64,000 nt of DNA, from contig CBDICN010000001.1 in NCBI GenBank assembly GCA_965277355.1, forward strand, positions 682,001 through 746,000, written 5' to 3'. Below, piece by piece: positions 17,418-25,887 of the stretch; position 1 is the stretch's first letter; every line of letters begins with the position of its first letter. Below the pieces are notes generated by a model that was not told where the DNA came from, made no database searches, and worked only from the letters and a program-made list of their open reading frames with translations. The DNA is from RH-AL1 sp965277355 (lineage in GTDB: Bacteria; Pseudomonadota; Alphaproteobacteria; Rhizobiales; Beijerinckiaceae). Position numbers and translations under genes: made by a program.

Positions 17418-17970
17418 TTAAGGGGTGGCACCTCGGGCCTGCGAGACGCCCGGCAGTCTTGTCGCTCGATGTCGCAAGACCTCAATGAGACGACGGCCGG
17501 CATCGTGGTTCGCCTCGACGTCACGCCAAGCGATCAAACCTGGGCGGTTTTCGCCCCATCGACGTATCAGGTTCGCGTCGGCCGTGATCACCAAATCCGC
17601 GATGGACAACGCGACCAGATACGAGTCTGTACGATTTCGCGGCAGAGGATTGTTCGCGCGCACGTATATCGGCACCTCAGCGATCGCGGCTATTTCCTTT
17701 TTCGACGCGAATCTTCCCTCGTCGAAACCAGCGCAAGGAGGACCGTCGAAGCCGAAAAATCCCCGCCGTTCACAACGCGCCAGCAATTTGCGGATCAGGT
17801 TCTTGACGTAAGGTGGGACAAATAGATGGTCGAGCGCTTGGCGGTACTCGATCTCAAGATCGGGGGTGACGGCGAGTGGAAACTCGCTGTCGGCCAATTC
17901 CTGGAGTAGGATCGACGTTGATCAGAGCGTAGCGATTGACCGCGCAGCTGTCGATAAAGACGTTTTTCAT
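17418..17970 (-). pseudogene. PIN-domain ribonuclease-like protein, frameshifted near its N-terminus
   Basis: The frame from the ATG at 17970 reads MKNVFIDSCAVNRYALINVDP, a typical PIN start with the first catalytic Asp in VFIDS, and then runs to a stop after RRHPRS. The rest lies in another frame: ILLQELADSEFPLAVTPDLEIEY through NRTDSYLVALSIADLVITADANLI, which carries the C-terminal PIN acidic residues. The frames meet between about 17912 and 17945. The ATG shares its A with the TGA of nrdJ (TGATG), so it is coupled to nrdJ. No antitoxin is visible beside it. Confidence 0.6.
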
Positions 17971-20900
17971 CAACTGCACCCGCTCGTCGCCCCGCACGTA
18001 TCGCACTTCAGGCAGGTGCCGTTGCGCACCTGGGTGAAGTTTCCGCATTCGGTACACGCCTCGCCGGTGTATCCCTTCATCCGGGCCAGCGTGCGCTTCT
18101 CGGCGGCGGAGGACAGCGGCGCGGCGGCGGGCTCTGTGTGGTCGAGCTCGGCGTGGAGGGCTTGCGCGAGGTCGTCGAGCGCGAACTCCTCGGTGCCGGG
18201 CTTCAGCGCGGTGGCGGCGCTCGTCGTCGAGATCTGGCCGGCGTAGCCGCGCGCGACGCTGCCCGGCGCGAGCCCCTGCCCCGCAAGCCCATGCCCGGCG
18301 CCGCCGCTTCCCTGGATCAGCATCAGCTTGTCGGCCTTGTTGCGCACGAAGCCCTTCGAGACGAACTTGGCCGTGCTCGCCGGCATCTCGGGGGCGGGCG
18401 CCTGCGCCTTGCCCTGCCCTTCGCCGCCGCCCAGCACGTCGGGGCCGATCTCGCCGGGGTCGATGTGGGCGAGGTCGTTGCGGCCGAGGTAGGACACCGC
18501 CAATTCGCGGAACACGTAGTCGAGGATGGACGTGGCGTTCTTGATCGCGTCGTTGCCCTGCACCAGCCCGGCCGGCTCGAAGCGGGTGAAGGTGAAGGCG
18601 TCGACGTATTCGTCGAGCGGCACGCCGTATTGCAGGCCGACCGAGATCGCGATGGCGAAGTTGTTCATCAGCGAGCGGAAGGCGGCGCCCTCCTTGTGCA
18701 TGTCGATGAAAATCTCGCCGATGCGGCCGTCCTGGTACTCGCCGGTGCGCAGGTACACCTTGTGGCCGCCGACCACCGCCTTCTGGGTATAGCCTTTGCG
18801 CCGGTCCGGCAGGCGCTCGCGCTCGCGCACGCGCTCGATGCGCTCGACCACCCGCTCGACGATTTTTTCGGCCACCGCGGCGGCACGGGCCGGCAGCGGC
18901 GCCGCCAGCACTGCGTCGATCGCCTCGTCGATCTCGTCCTCTTCGTCGGCGATCAGCTGAGAGTTCAACGGTTGCGACAGCTTCGAGCCGTCGCGGTAGA
19001 GCGCGTTGGCCTTCAGCGCCAGGCGCCAGGAGAGCATGTAGGCCTCCTTGCAGTCCTCCACGCTGGCATCGTTCGCCATGTTGATCGTCTTCGAGATCGC
19101 GCCGGAGATGAACGGCTGCGCCGCCGCCATCATGCGGATGTGGCTCTCGACGGAGAGCGAGCGCTTGCCGATGCGCCCGCAGGCGTTGGCGCAGTCGAAG
19201 ACGGGATAGTGCTCGGGCTTCAGGTGCGGCGCGCCTTCCACCGTCATCGCGCCGCAGACGTGGACGTTGGCCGCCTCGATCTCGGCCTTCGAGTAGCCGA
19301 GCCAGGGCAACAGCTCGAAGGCCGGATCGTCGAGCTTCTCGGCCGGCACCTTGAGGTCGCGCGCCAAGAAGTCAGCGCCGAGGGTCCATTTGTTGATGAC
19401 GAACTTGATGTCGAAGGCCGAGGCCAGCGCCGTCTCCAGCTCGTCGAGCTTGGCGTCGGTGAAGCCGCGCGCCCGTAGCGTGGCGTGGTTGATCGCCGGC
19501 GCCTGGCGCAGCGAGTTGTGGCCGACGGCATAGGCCTCGATCTCGGCGATGTCCGCCTCGCGGTAGCCGAGCGCGCGCAGGGCGTCGGGCACGGCGCGGT
19601 TGATGATCTTGAAGTAGCCGCCGCCGGCGAGCTTCTTGAACTTCACGAGCGCGAAATCGGGTTCTATCCCGGTCGTGTCACAGTCCATTACCAGGCCGAT
19701 CGTGCCGGTCGGCGCCACGACCGAGACCTGGGCGTTGCGGTAGCCGTGCCGCTCGCCGAGTGCAACCGCCGTGTCCCACGCCGCGCGGGCGTGCTCCGCG
19801 AGGCGCCCGTCGCGCAGCGCGGAGGCGTCGAGCGGCACCGGCGCGATCGACAGCGCCTCGTAGCCGTCCGCCTCGCCGTGGGCCGCGCGGCGATGATTGC
19901 GCATCACCCGCAGCATCGCCTCGCGGTTGTCGTCGAAGCGGGCGAAGGCGCCGCGCTCGCGCGCCATCTCGGCGGAGGTGGCGTAGGCGACGCCCGTCAT
20001 GATCGCCGACAGCGCGCCGCAGATGGCGCGGCCCTCGTCGGAATCGTAGGCGATGCCGGACGACATCAGGTAGCCGCCGATGTTGGCGTAGCCGAGCCCC
20101 AGCGTGCGGTAGTCGTAGGAGAGCCGCGCGATCTCGCGGCTCGGGAACTGCGCCATCAGGACGGAGATCTCGAGCACCACGGTCCACAGCCGCACCGCGT
20201 GCTCGTAGGCCGGCAGGTCGATGTGGCCGGTCGCCGGCTCGCGGAACTGCAGCAGGTTCAGCGAGGCGAGATTGCACGCCGTGTCGTCGAGGAACATGTA
20301 CTCGGAGCACGGGTTCGACGCGACGATGGCGCCCCCTGCCGGACAAGTGTGCCAGTCGTTGATGGTGGTGTGGTACTGCAGGCCGGGATCGGCCGAGTGC
20401 CAGGCGGCGTGGCCGATCTTGTCCCACAGATCGCGGGCTTTCATGACCTTGTGGGGCTTGCCGGAGATGCGCTTGGTCAGCGTCCAGTCCCCGTCCTCCT
20501 CCACCGCGCGCAGAAAATCGTCGGTTATCCGCACGGAATTGTTGGAGTTTTGCCCGGCGACGGTGAGGTAGGCGTCCGAGTCCCAGTCGAGCGTGTAGGT
20601 GTCGAGCGCGATGCCAGTAAAACCCTGCCTGGCATACTGGATGATCTTCTTGATCGACGCGTCCGGCACGAAGGCGCGGCGCGCCAGCTTGACCTCCTTC
20701 TTCAGCGCCGGGTTCTTCTCTGGGTTGAAACAACCGTCGCCTTCGCCCTGGCAGTTGACGCAGGCCTTGAGGACCGCCTTGAGGTGCTTCGACAGCGCCT
20801 TGGAGCCGGCAACGAGGCAGGCGACCTTGTCCTCCTCGCGCACCTTCCAGTCGATAAAGGCCTCGATATCCGGATGGTCGGCGTCGACGACGACCATCTT

Positions 20901-21734
20901 GGCGGCGCGCCGCGTCGTGCCGCCCGACTTGATGGCGCCGGCGGCGCGGTCGCCGATCTTGAGGAACGACATCAAGCCGGACGACTTGCCCCCGCCCGAC
21001 AGACGCTCGTTCTCGCCGCGGAGCTTGGAGAAGTTGGAGCCGGTGCCGGAGCCATACTTGAAGAGCCGCGCCTCGCGTACCCACAGGTCCATGATGCCGC
21101 CTTCGTTGACGAGGTCGTCGGCGACGGACTGGATGAAGCAGGCGTGCGGCTGCGGATGTTCGTAGGCCGAGTTGGAGGCTTGCAGCACGCCGGTGCGATA
21201 GCCAACGTAATGATGGCCCTGGCTGGGCCCGTCTATCCCATAGGCCCAATGCAGGCCGGTGTTGAACCATTGCGGCGAGTTCGGCGCCGCCATCTGACGC
21301 GCCAGCATGAAGCGCAGCTCGTCCATGAAGGCCTGCGCGTCCTGCTCGGTGTCGAAGGCGCCGCCCTTCCAGCCCCAGTAGGCCCAGGTGCCGGCGAGGC
21401 GATCGAAGACTTGGGCGGCGCTCATCTCCGGCCCGAACCGCTCGGCCTCCGGCAGCTCGGCCAGCGACGCCTCGTCGGCGACGTGGCGCCAGAGGAACGA
21501 CGGCACGTCGTTCTCCTCGACCTTGCGCAGCCGCGCCGGCACGCCGGCCTTGCGAAAGTATTTCTGGGCGATGACGTCGGCCGCCACCTGGCTCCACGCC
21601 GCCGGAACCTCGATGCCGTCGAGCAGGAACACCACGGAGCCGTCCGGATTGCGGATCTCGCTCTTCGTGGTCCGGAACTCGATCGCCGCGTAGGGTGACC
21701 GGTCTGCAGTCGTGAAGTAGCGTTTGAAGCGCAT
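17970..21734 (-). CDS. nrdJ: Adenosylcobalamin-dependent (class II) ribonucleoside-diphosphate reductase
   Basis: 1254 residues from the ATG at 21734 (MRFKRYFTTADRSPYAAIEF, the usual start). It reduces ribonucleotides to deoxyribonucleotides using a B12-generated thiyl radical, without oxygen dependence. Visible features are the PNSPQWFNTGL region, the substrate-site NPCSE near residue 475 with DDTACNLASLNL, the late VAPTGTIGLVMDCDTTGIEPD, and a C-terminal Cys cluster CTECGNFTQVRNGTCLKC-DTCG like that of alphaproteobacterial NrdJ. The frame stays open 188 codons upstream, but those residues do not belong to the family. No B12 riboswitch is evident upstream. A PIN gene starts on its stop codon. 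Confidence 0.96.
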   Translation of the reverse strand: MRFKRYFTTADRSPYAAIEFRTTKSEIRNPDGSVVFLLDGIEVPAAWSQVAADVIAQKYFRKAGVPARLRKVEENDVPSFLWRHVADEASLAELPEAERFGPEMSAAQVFDRLAGTWAYWGWKGGAFDTEQDAQAFMDELRFMLARQMAAPNSPQWFNTGLHWAYGIDGPSQGHHYVGYRTGVLQASNSAYEHPQPHACFIQSVADDLVNEGGIMDLWVREARLFKYGSGTGSNFSKLRGENERLSGGGKSSGLMSFLKIGDRAAGAIKSGGTTRRAAKMVVVDADHPDIEAFIDWKVREEDKVACLVAGSKALSKHLKAVLKACVNCQGEGDGCFNPEKNPALKKEVKLARRAFVPDASIKKIIQYARQGFTGIALDTYTLDWDSDAYLTVAGQNSNNSVRITDDFLRAVEEDGDWTLTKRISGKPHKVMKARDLWDKIGHAAWHSADPGLQYHTTINDWHTCPAGGAIVASNPCSEYMFLDDTACNLASLNLLQFREPATGHIDLPAYEHAVRLWTVVLEISVLMAQFPSREIARLSYDYRTLGLGYANIGGYLMSSGIAYDSDEGRAICGALSAIMTGVAYATSAEMARERGAFARFDDNREAMLRVMRNHRRAAHGEADGYEALSIAPVPLDASALRDGRLAEHARAAWDTAVALGERHGYRNAQVSVVAPTGTIGLVMDCDTTGIEPDFALVKFKKLAGGGYFKIINRAVPDALRALGYREADIAEIEAYAVGHNSLRQAPAINHATLRARGFTDAKLDELETALASAFDIKFVINKWTLGADFLARDLKVPAEKLDDPAFELLPWLGYSKAEIEAANVHVCGAMTVEGAPHLKPEHYPVFDCANACGRIGKRSLSVESHIRMMAAAQPFISGAISKTINMANDASVEDCKEAYMLSWRLALKANALYRDGSKLSQPLNSQLIADEEDEIDEAIDAVLAAPLPARAAAVAEKIVERVVERIERVRERERLPDRRKGYTQKAVVGGHKVYLRTGEYQDGRIGEIFIDMHKEGAAFRSLMNNFAIAISVGLQYGVPLDEYVDAFTFTRFEPAGLVQGNDAIKNATSILDYVFRELAVSYLGRNDLAHIDPGEIGPDVLGGGEGQGKAQAPAPEMPASTAKFVSKGFVRNKADKLMLIQGSGGAGHGLAGQGLAPGSVARGYAGQISTTSAATALKPGTEEFALDDLAQALHAELDHTEPAAAPLSSAAEKRTLARMKGYTGEACTECGNFTQVRNGTCLKCDTCGATSGCS

Positions 21735-21895
21735 CGATGGTCCCCCAGGCGTCTCGGTTTGGCCCCGCGGAGTAGTAAGCTCGGATTCTCTTAAAACGCT
21801 AGCGCTTGGGCAAAGATTTCTGTGGAACCCCACATATGGTATCTGATGGGCACAGCGGGAAGAGCAGGGACAACTCATCGGTGGCGGACGCCGTG

Positions 21896-22222
21896 TCACG
21901 GTCCTGGGTGCGCCCCCGGAGGCCGCCGTGGGCGCCCATGCAACGATCGCGGGCGGATCGAAGCCGCCGAGGTTTGCGGCCGGGCCGCCGTTATCGACGT
22001 GGTTCGGACTGCCGATGACCACGTCGGGATAATAAAGCGTCCCGTCTGAATAGCAGCATGTCGGCGTCGGAGAATATCCGCTGCCGTAGGTGCCCCAGAC
22101 GTTCCCGTACCGTAGGCCGGCTTGACGATGCGCCGAACGATTGTGCACGGGTGGTGTCGATGCGTGCTCGTCGCCCGCGAACTCGGGATGGCGGAGACCA
22201 GCACCGCCGTCGCGAGCAACAC
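21896..22222 (-). pseudogene. Possible remnant of a small secreted Tyr-rich protein
   Basis: Upstream of nrdJ on the same strand, one frame from the GTG at 22222 encodes a convincing signal peptide (LLATAVLVSAIPSSRA) followed by HRHHPCTIVRRIVKPAYG. After about 22110 that frame turns into low-quality sequence, while a neighbouring frame gives YGNVWGTYGSGYSPTPTCCYS and DGTLYYPDVVIGSPNHV, which looks like the rest of a secreted protein. A shift near PAYG would join them. The 3' end is undefined because the second frame runs open into nrdJ. Speculative. Outside this candidate the 21735-22310 gap holds no gene. Confidence 0.3.
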
Positions 22223-22310
22223 CCAATCGCGCCATAACGCTCCGGCTCGTCGAGGCGTCGCGCGACTTTTTCATTTCCGCCGCGCGGCGCTCCGCCACCG
22301 AAACGAAAGC

Positions 22311-23234
22311 TCAGGCTCGGTCCGTCCCGGCGAGCAGCTCGCTTACCTTCGTCCAGCGCAGCTTAGGATAGCGGTCGTTGTCGAGCGGCGTGAGCTTGCC
22401 GTCGCCCGAGAACATGTTGGCCATGTACTGCATGCCCTGCCAGGGCGGGAACACCTTGTCCTCGCCGCCGAAGGTGCGGGCGACCTTGATCATGGCGCGC
22501 AACGTCCCCACGCCGCCGACGCGCAACGGCCTGTAGCGGCCGCCCTTCGCGCGGCTTGCCGCCTCGGCGAGGCCGCGCGCGCTGATCACGTCGCCGGCGA
22601 CGCGCAGGATTCGCGGCGTGCCGCCCGCATCCATCGCCGCCTCGGCGGTGAACGCGGCGGTGTCGCGCATGGTGGTGAAGTCGAGCGGCTGGTCGGCGTC
22701 ACCGACGTGGATCACACGGTGTATCCTGTCGGCGACGATCGGCACTTGGCCGGCGAGCATGTCCATGAAGGCGCCGTTAAGCACGGAGGTCCAGGCGATC
22801 GGCGTTCGCTCCAGCCGCTCGTGGAAGCTCCGGCGCAGGTCGAGGTTGCGGTTCGACCCGGGCGCGGTCAAGGTGAAATCGAGGGAATAGTCAGACGGGA
22901 TGAAACGCGGCACGCCGGCGGCGACAGCCGCCTGGAGTAGCACGCCCTGCGCGCCGAGGATCACGTCAGAGAGCCCGTTGAGCGCAGAGACGACGCAGGA
23001 CGCGCCCTCGAGCGCCCTCGTAACATCGGCGACGCCGCCGAGGTCGACCTCCGCAACCTTCACGTCGCGCGCGCGGAGGGGATCGAGCCGATCCTGCGCG
23101 GTTCCGGGCCGCACCAGCACCGTCACCGGAGCGCCACGCTTGCGTAGTTCGTCGGCGATCAGCGCGCCGAGGCCGCCGGTGGCTCCCGCCAGCGCGATGA
23201 AGGAACCGGCACCGCCGTTCGTCGCCATCAGCAT
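22311..23234 (-). CDS. NmrA-like NAD(P)-binding protein (atypical SDR)
   Basis: 307 residues. The Rossmann glycine motif ALAGATGGLGALIADEL sits near residues 14-30, followed by VTVLVRPGT. RFIPSDYSLDFT and the absence of a classical YxxxK pair place it with the NmrA/isoflavone-reductase-like atypical SDRs, which act as redox sensors or reductases. The first Met and Met3 are both possible starts. No partner gene suggests the substrate. Confidence 0.82.
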   Translation of the reverse strand: MLMATNGGAGSFIALAGATGGLGALIADELRKRGAPVTVLVRPGTAQDRLDPLRARDVKVAEVDLGGVADVTRALEGASCVVSALNGLSDVILGAQGVLLQAAVAAGVPRFIPSDYSLDFTLTAPGSNRNLDLRRSFHERLERTPIAWTSVLNGAFMDMLAGQVPIVADRIHRVIHVGDADQPLDFTTMRDTAAFTAEAAMDAGGTPRILRVAGDVISARGLAEAASRAKGGRYRPLRVGGVGTLRAMIKVARTFGGEDKVFPPWQGMQYMANMFSGDGKLTPLDNDRYPKLRWTKVSELLAGTDRA

Positions 23235-23335
23235 CTCCGTGGCTTGCGTATAGATCGAGCGTACGGCAGTTGGCCTCGCAAGACCAAGCTGGGCGCCGCC
23301 TCGCGCGCTGGTCGGGCTCTGAAGCAGCGAAAGTT

Positions 23336-23368
23336 CCTCTGCGCCAAAGCGTTAACTCAGCGCAGAGG
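23336..23368 (+). promoter_or_regulatory. Stem-loop masking the ribosome site of a small ORF
   Basis: A perfect 9-bp stem (cctctgcgc with gcgcagagg) encloses a 15-base loop. The 3' arm contains the purine-rich gagg that would be the Shine-Dalgarno sequence of the ORF starting at 23378. Outer T-A and T-G pairs could extend the stem through the whole site. There is no T-run after it, so it is not a typical terminator. Confidence 0.4.
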
Positions 23369-23377
23369 AGTTCCCAG

Positions 23378-23578
23378 ATGCCGACACACCGTAGCGCGAA
23401 TTTGTTTGGTTTTGCACCCGTTCAAGGCCGCAACGCCGAGTCCGCGTTCGACGGCGGCGCGGCGGGAGGCTGGGCGCCGACAAGCCGCGTGCAAGCTCCG
23501 CGGGTTTTTGTCGACCTGGAGCCGCGCCGGCCTACGAGACTTGTTGCGCTTATATGGAACGGCTGGTCGTCACCCTGA
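23378..23578 (+). CDS. Candidate 66-residue small protein
   Basis: The ATG at 23378 lies seven bases after gaggag, a strong ribosome site, and is placed directly behind the 23336-23368 hairpin. The peptide begins MPTHRSANLFGFAPVQGRN, has a Gly/Ala-rich middle and ends LVALIWNGWSSP. There is no signal peptide, membrane helix or recognised family. It is the only gene-like element in the 407-base gap between the NmrA-like gene and the Gly/Tyr-rich secreted gene. Coding status is uncertain. Confidence 0.3.
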   Translation: MPTHRSANLFGFAPVQGRNAESAFDGGAAGGWAPTSRVQAPRVFVDLEPRRPTRLVALIWNGWSSP

Positions 23579-23641
23579 CCCCCGTCGTCAAGAGAAACGC
23601 GGCGGCTGTAAGCCTCACGCTTCTCTGATCTCCCAACTGGG

Positions 23642-24103
23642 TCAGAAGCCCAGAACGCCTAAACCCAATGCGCCCTGGCCGTTCAGAACGCCGGTCCCAG
23701 CCACGCCGTCACCCCCAAACAGGCCGGTCCCCGCGAGGCCGCCGTCGCCTGCCCCGGGGCTGACATAAGCCGATCGGCCAGTGAGGACGCCGCGCTCACC
23801 CGCGTCGCCGTAACCATCGTCGGCATAAGCGCCTTGGCGGGTGTCGTAGCGATACGCCTGATCGCCGCCGGCACCATAGCGCCCGTAACTTTCGGCGCGC
23901 TGGTACACGCCGCGACGGCCGCCGTAACTTTGGCCGCGCTCGTACCGCGCGCTGTGGGGATAATGGCGGTGATGGTGCGTGCCCACTTGGACGTTGTCTA
24001 CCTCGCCGTACGAGCCGGAGGCGAAGCTCGGCGCCGCCATGCACAGTGACGCCGTCAGCGCAGCAGCCGTACCGAAGCCGATCTTCTTCGTGAGTCCAGT
24101 CAT
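23642..24103 (-). CDS. Secreted Gly/Tyr-rich protein
   Basis: 153 residues. The signal peptide covers about residues 1-29 (KKIGFGTAAALTASLCMAAPSFA), then comes a His/Tyr/Arg/Gly-rich region (HHHRHYPHSARYERGQSYGG, RAESYGRYGAGG) and a Gly-rich C-terminus with repeated GTG and LGVLG units. Probably a disordered extracytoplasmic protein. No family is recognised beyond a general likeness to small Rhizobiales secreted proteins. It stands alone, with an inverted repeat 110 bases upstream. Confidence 0.65.
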   Translation of the reverse strand: MTGLTKKIGFGTAAALTASLCMAAPSFASGSYGEVDNVQVGTHHHRHYPHSARYERGQSYGGRRGVYQRAESYGRYGAGGDQAYRYDTRQGAYADDGYGDAGERGVLTGRSAYVSPGAGDGGLAGTGLFGGDGVAGTGVLNGQGALGLGVLGF

Positions 24104-24623
24104 GGTTCATCCTAACGTTTGTGTTAGAAGCAGACCATCCTCAAGAAGCGCGGCGGGCGCTCGCTGTGCGCCTTTCTTCCGCGTCCCTCCATTGCGAGGA
24201 CGGATGACGTTGCTTGCATCTTGATGCAATCAACGCCGCAACTATTTGGGCATCGGCCTTTGCTGGCGCAACCCGTAGAAGCTTATGTTACGGCGAAGAA
24301 AACGATGGTTCGCACCTGGCTGTTCGGCACGCTGATGCCGGCGACCGGTAGGGGGCGGCGGTCGCTCCGAGAGCGGCCGCTTGCGCCGCATCTCGACGCG
24401 AGCCAAGTAGAAGCTCGCCATACCGAGAGGGTGCTCCGTCGCGTGCGGCGAGCGCGGCATAGGCCGGCGACAGGCTCGCCAGCGTCGCCGATCAACTCGT
24501 GCTGGTCGGCACCACCTTTCGTCCGAGAACGTCTCCACCGGAACCGCTCTTGCATCGCCGGACCGACGCCACCTAGGCTCGCAGGCCGGGAGCGTCGGTT
24601 CCGAGCGCCCGGAGATCGCCGCC
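24104..24623. other. Gene-poor 520-base gap
   Basis: No frame on either strand has protein-like composition; the open frames here are Arg/Pro-rich products of high GC. The first 130 bases should hold the promoter of the Gly/Tyr-rich secreted gene, and the last part the promoter of the YbdK-type gene, whose start is preceded by gagatcgccgcc rather than a strong ribosome site. The only notable element is the inverted repeat at 24214-24229. Confidence 0.5.
24214..24229. promoter_or_regulatory. Perfect inverted repeat, possible operator
   Basis: ttgcatc and gatgcaa form a perfect 7-bp inverted repeat around two bases, in an AT-richer patch about 110 bases upstream of the Gly/Tyr-rich secreted protein gene (minus strand). 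The size and symmetry fit a dimeric regulator site. No regulator gene is adjacent, so its use is not known. Confidence 0.3.
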
Positions 24624-25745
24624 ATGGACGACGCCTACCGCTTCGGCATCGAGGAGGAATATTTCCTGGCCGAGGCCGCGACCGGTCGCAGCCCGAGCGG
24701 CCCGGCGCTGGACGCCTTCCACACGGCGGCGGAAGCCGAACTCGATCCGGCCGAACACGAGCTCTTGAAGGGGCAAGTCGAGGTCGCGACCAAGCCGGCC
24801 ACCGATCCCGACGCCACCTGTGCCACGCTCAGGAGCCTGCGGCGCGACTTGGCGAAGATCGCCGCCGGTCACGGCTTGGCGCTGTTCGCCGCCGGCACGC
24901 ACCCCCTGGGCGAGGTTCGGTTGCAGTACATGACGCAGAAGGAGCGTTACGAGAAGCTGAAGGCCGAGTTCGGCATCATCGCCAGCCACTCGATCGTGTG
25001 CGCCATGCACATCCACGTGGAGGTTCCTGATCCCGGCGAGCGCGTGCAGACGATGAACCGGCTCGTCCCCTTTCTCCCGCTGTTCTACGCGCTGTCGACC
25101 GCTTCGGCTTTCTGGCAAGGCCGGCCGTGCGGGCTGCACGGCTTCCGGCTCTCCGCCTTCCGCGAATGGCCGCGGATGGGACTGCCGGAGATCTTCGCGC
25201 GACAGAGCGACTACGACCGGATGGTCGCGGTCATGACGGAGAGCGGCATGATCGAGAACGCCAGCTTCATCTGGTGGCTGATCCGTCCATCGACCAAATA
25301 TCCGACCATCGAGATGCGGATCTGCGACAGTTGCACCCGCGTCGAGGACGCGGTGGCCATCGCGATGCTCTTTCGGTGCTGCGTCCGTGCGGTGAGCCGC
25401 CGCCGCGATATCAACGCCGATTACGGGCCGCTCGCGCGCGCGATCGCCGGCGAGAACATGTGGCAGGCGCAGCGCAAGGGCGTCCAGGCGAGCTTCATCG
25501 CCGGTGAGCGGGGCGGCGCCGAGCCGGTCGCCGCCAGTCTCGAGCGCGTCATCGCGCTCGTCGAGGAGGATGCCCGCGCGCTCGGCTGCGCCCGATGGCT
25601 CGACCAAGCCCGCGCGATCGTGCGCAAAGGGACCAGCGCCGATCGTCAGATTGCCGTCTTCGAGGACGCCCTGGCCCAGGGGAACGGCGAAGAGGACGCC
25701 ATGCTCGCGGTGACGCGGATGCTCGCGAAGACGACCGCCGCTTAG
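24624..25745 (+). CDS. ybdK: Carboxylate-amine ligase, YbdK/GCS2 family
   Basis: 373 residues of the GCS2 glutamate-cysteine ligase-like family. Motifs are FGIEEEYFLAE at residues 7-17 (metal-binding acidic triad), VEVATKPATDP near 50, GTHPLGEVRLQ near 91, HSIVCAMHIHVEV near 118-130 and PTIEMRICDSC near 230. E. coli YbdK has weak gamma-glutamate-cysteine ligase activity; the natural substrate is unknown. It starts at the ATG at 24624, with the conserved DxYRFGIEEE start. Ada follows 142 bases downstream. Confidence 0.92.
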   Translation: MDDAYRFGIEEEYFLAEAATGRSPSGPALDAFHTAAEAELDPAEHELLKGQVEVATKPATDPDATCATLRSLRRDLAKIAAGHGLALFAAGTHPLGEVRLQYMTQKERYEKLKAEFGIIASHSIVCAMHIHVEVPDPGERVQTMNRLVPFLPLFYALSTASAFWQGRPCGLHGFRLSAFREWPRMGLPEIFARQSDYDRMVAVMTESGMIENASFIWWLIRPSTKYPTIEMRICDSCTRVEDAVAIAMLFRCCVRAVSRRRDINADYGPLARAIAGENMWQAQRKGVQASFIAGERGGAEPVAASLERVIALVEEDARALGCARWLDQARAIVRKGTSADRQIAVFEDALAQGNGEEDAMLAVTRMLAKTTAA

Positions 25746-25887
25746 GAGTTGCGGCGAAAAGCGGCGCACTTCGAGTGCGAGGATTGCGCGGATTTGAAAG
25801 CAAGCGACGGGATGCGCCATTCTCGCGCCGGCGTCATGGTCTGCCCGACAGCGGACGAGACGCCTGCCGCGTGAAGGGACGACACAC

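Noticed and set aside
19485..21698. 737-codon plus-strand open frame opposite nrdJ
   Set aside because: Antisense to conserved ribonucleotide reductase motifs; no protein-like pattern.
21827..21842. ccccacatatggta-like sequence upstream of nrdJ, reminiscent of an NrdR box
   Set aside because: Only one imperfect site, whereas NrdR boxes come in pairs with fixed spacing; not strong enough to annotate.
21735..22310. Search for a cobalamin riboswitch upstream of B12-dependent nrdJ
   Set aside because: No recognisable B12-box core was seen; a covariance-model scan with the Cobalamin family would be decisive.
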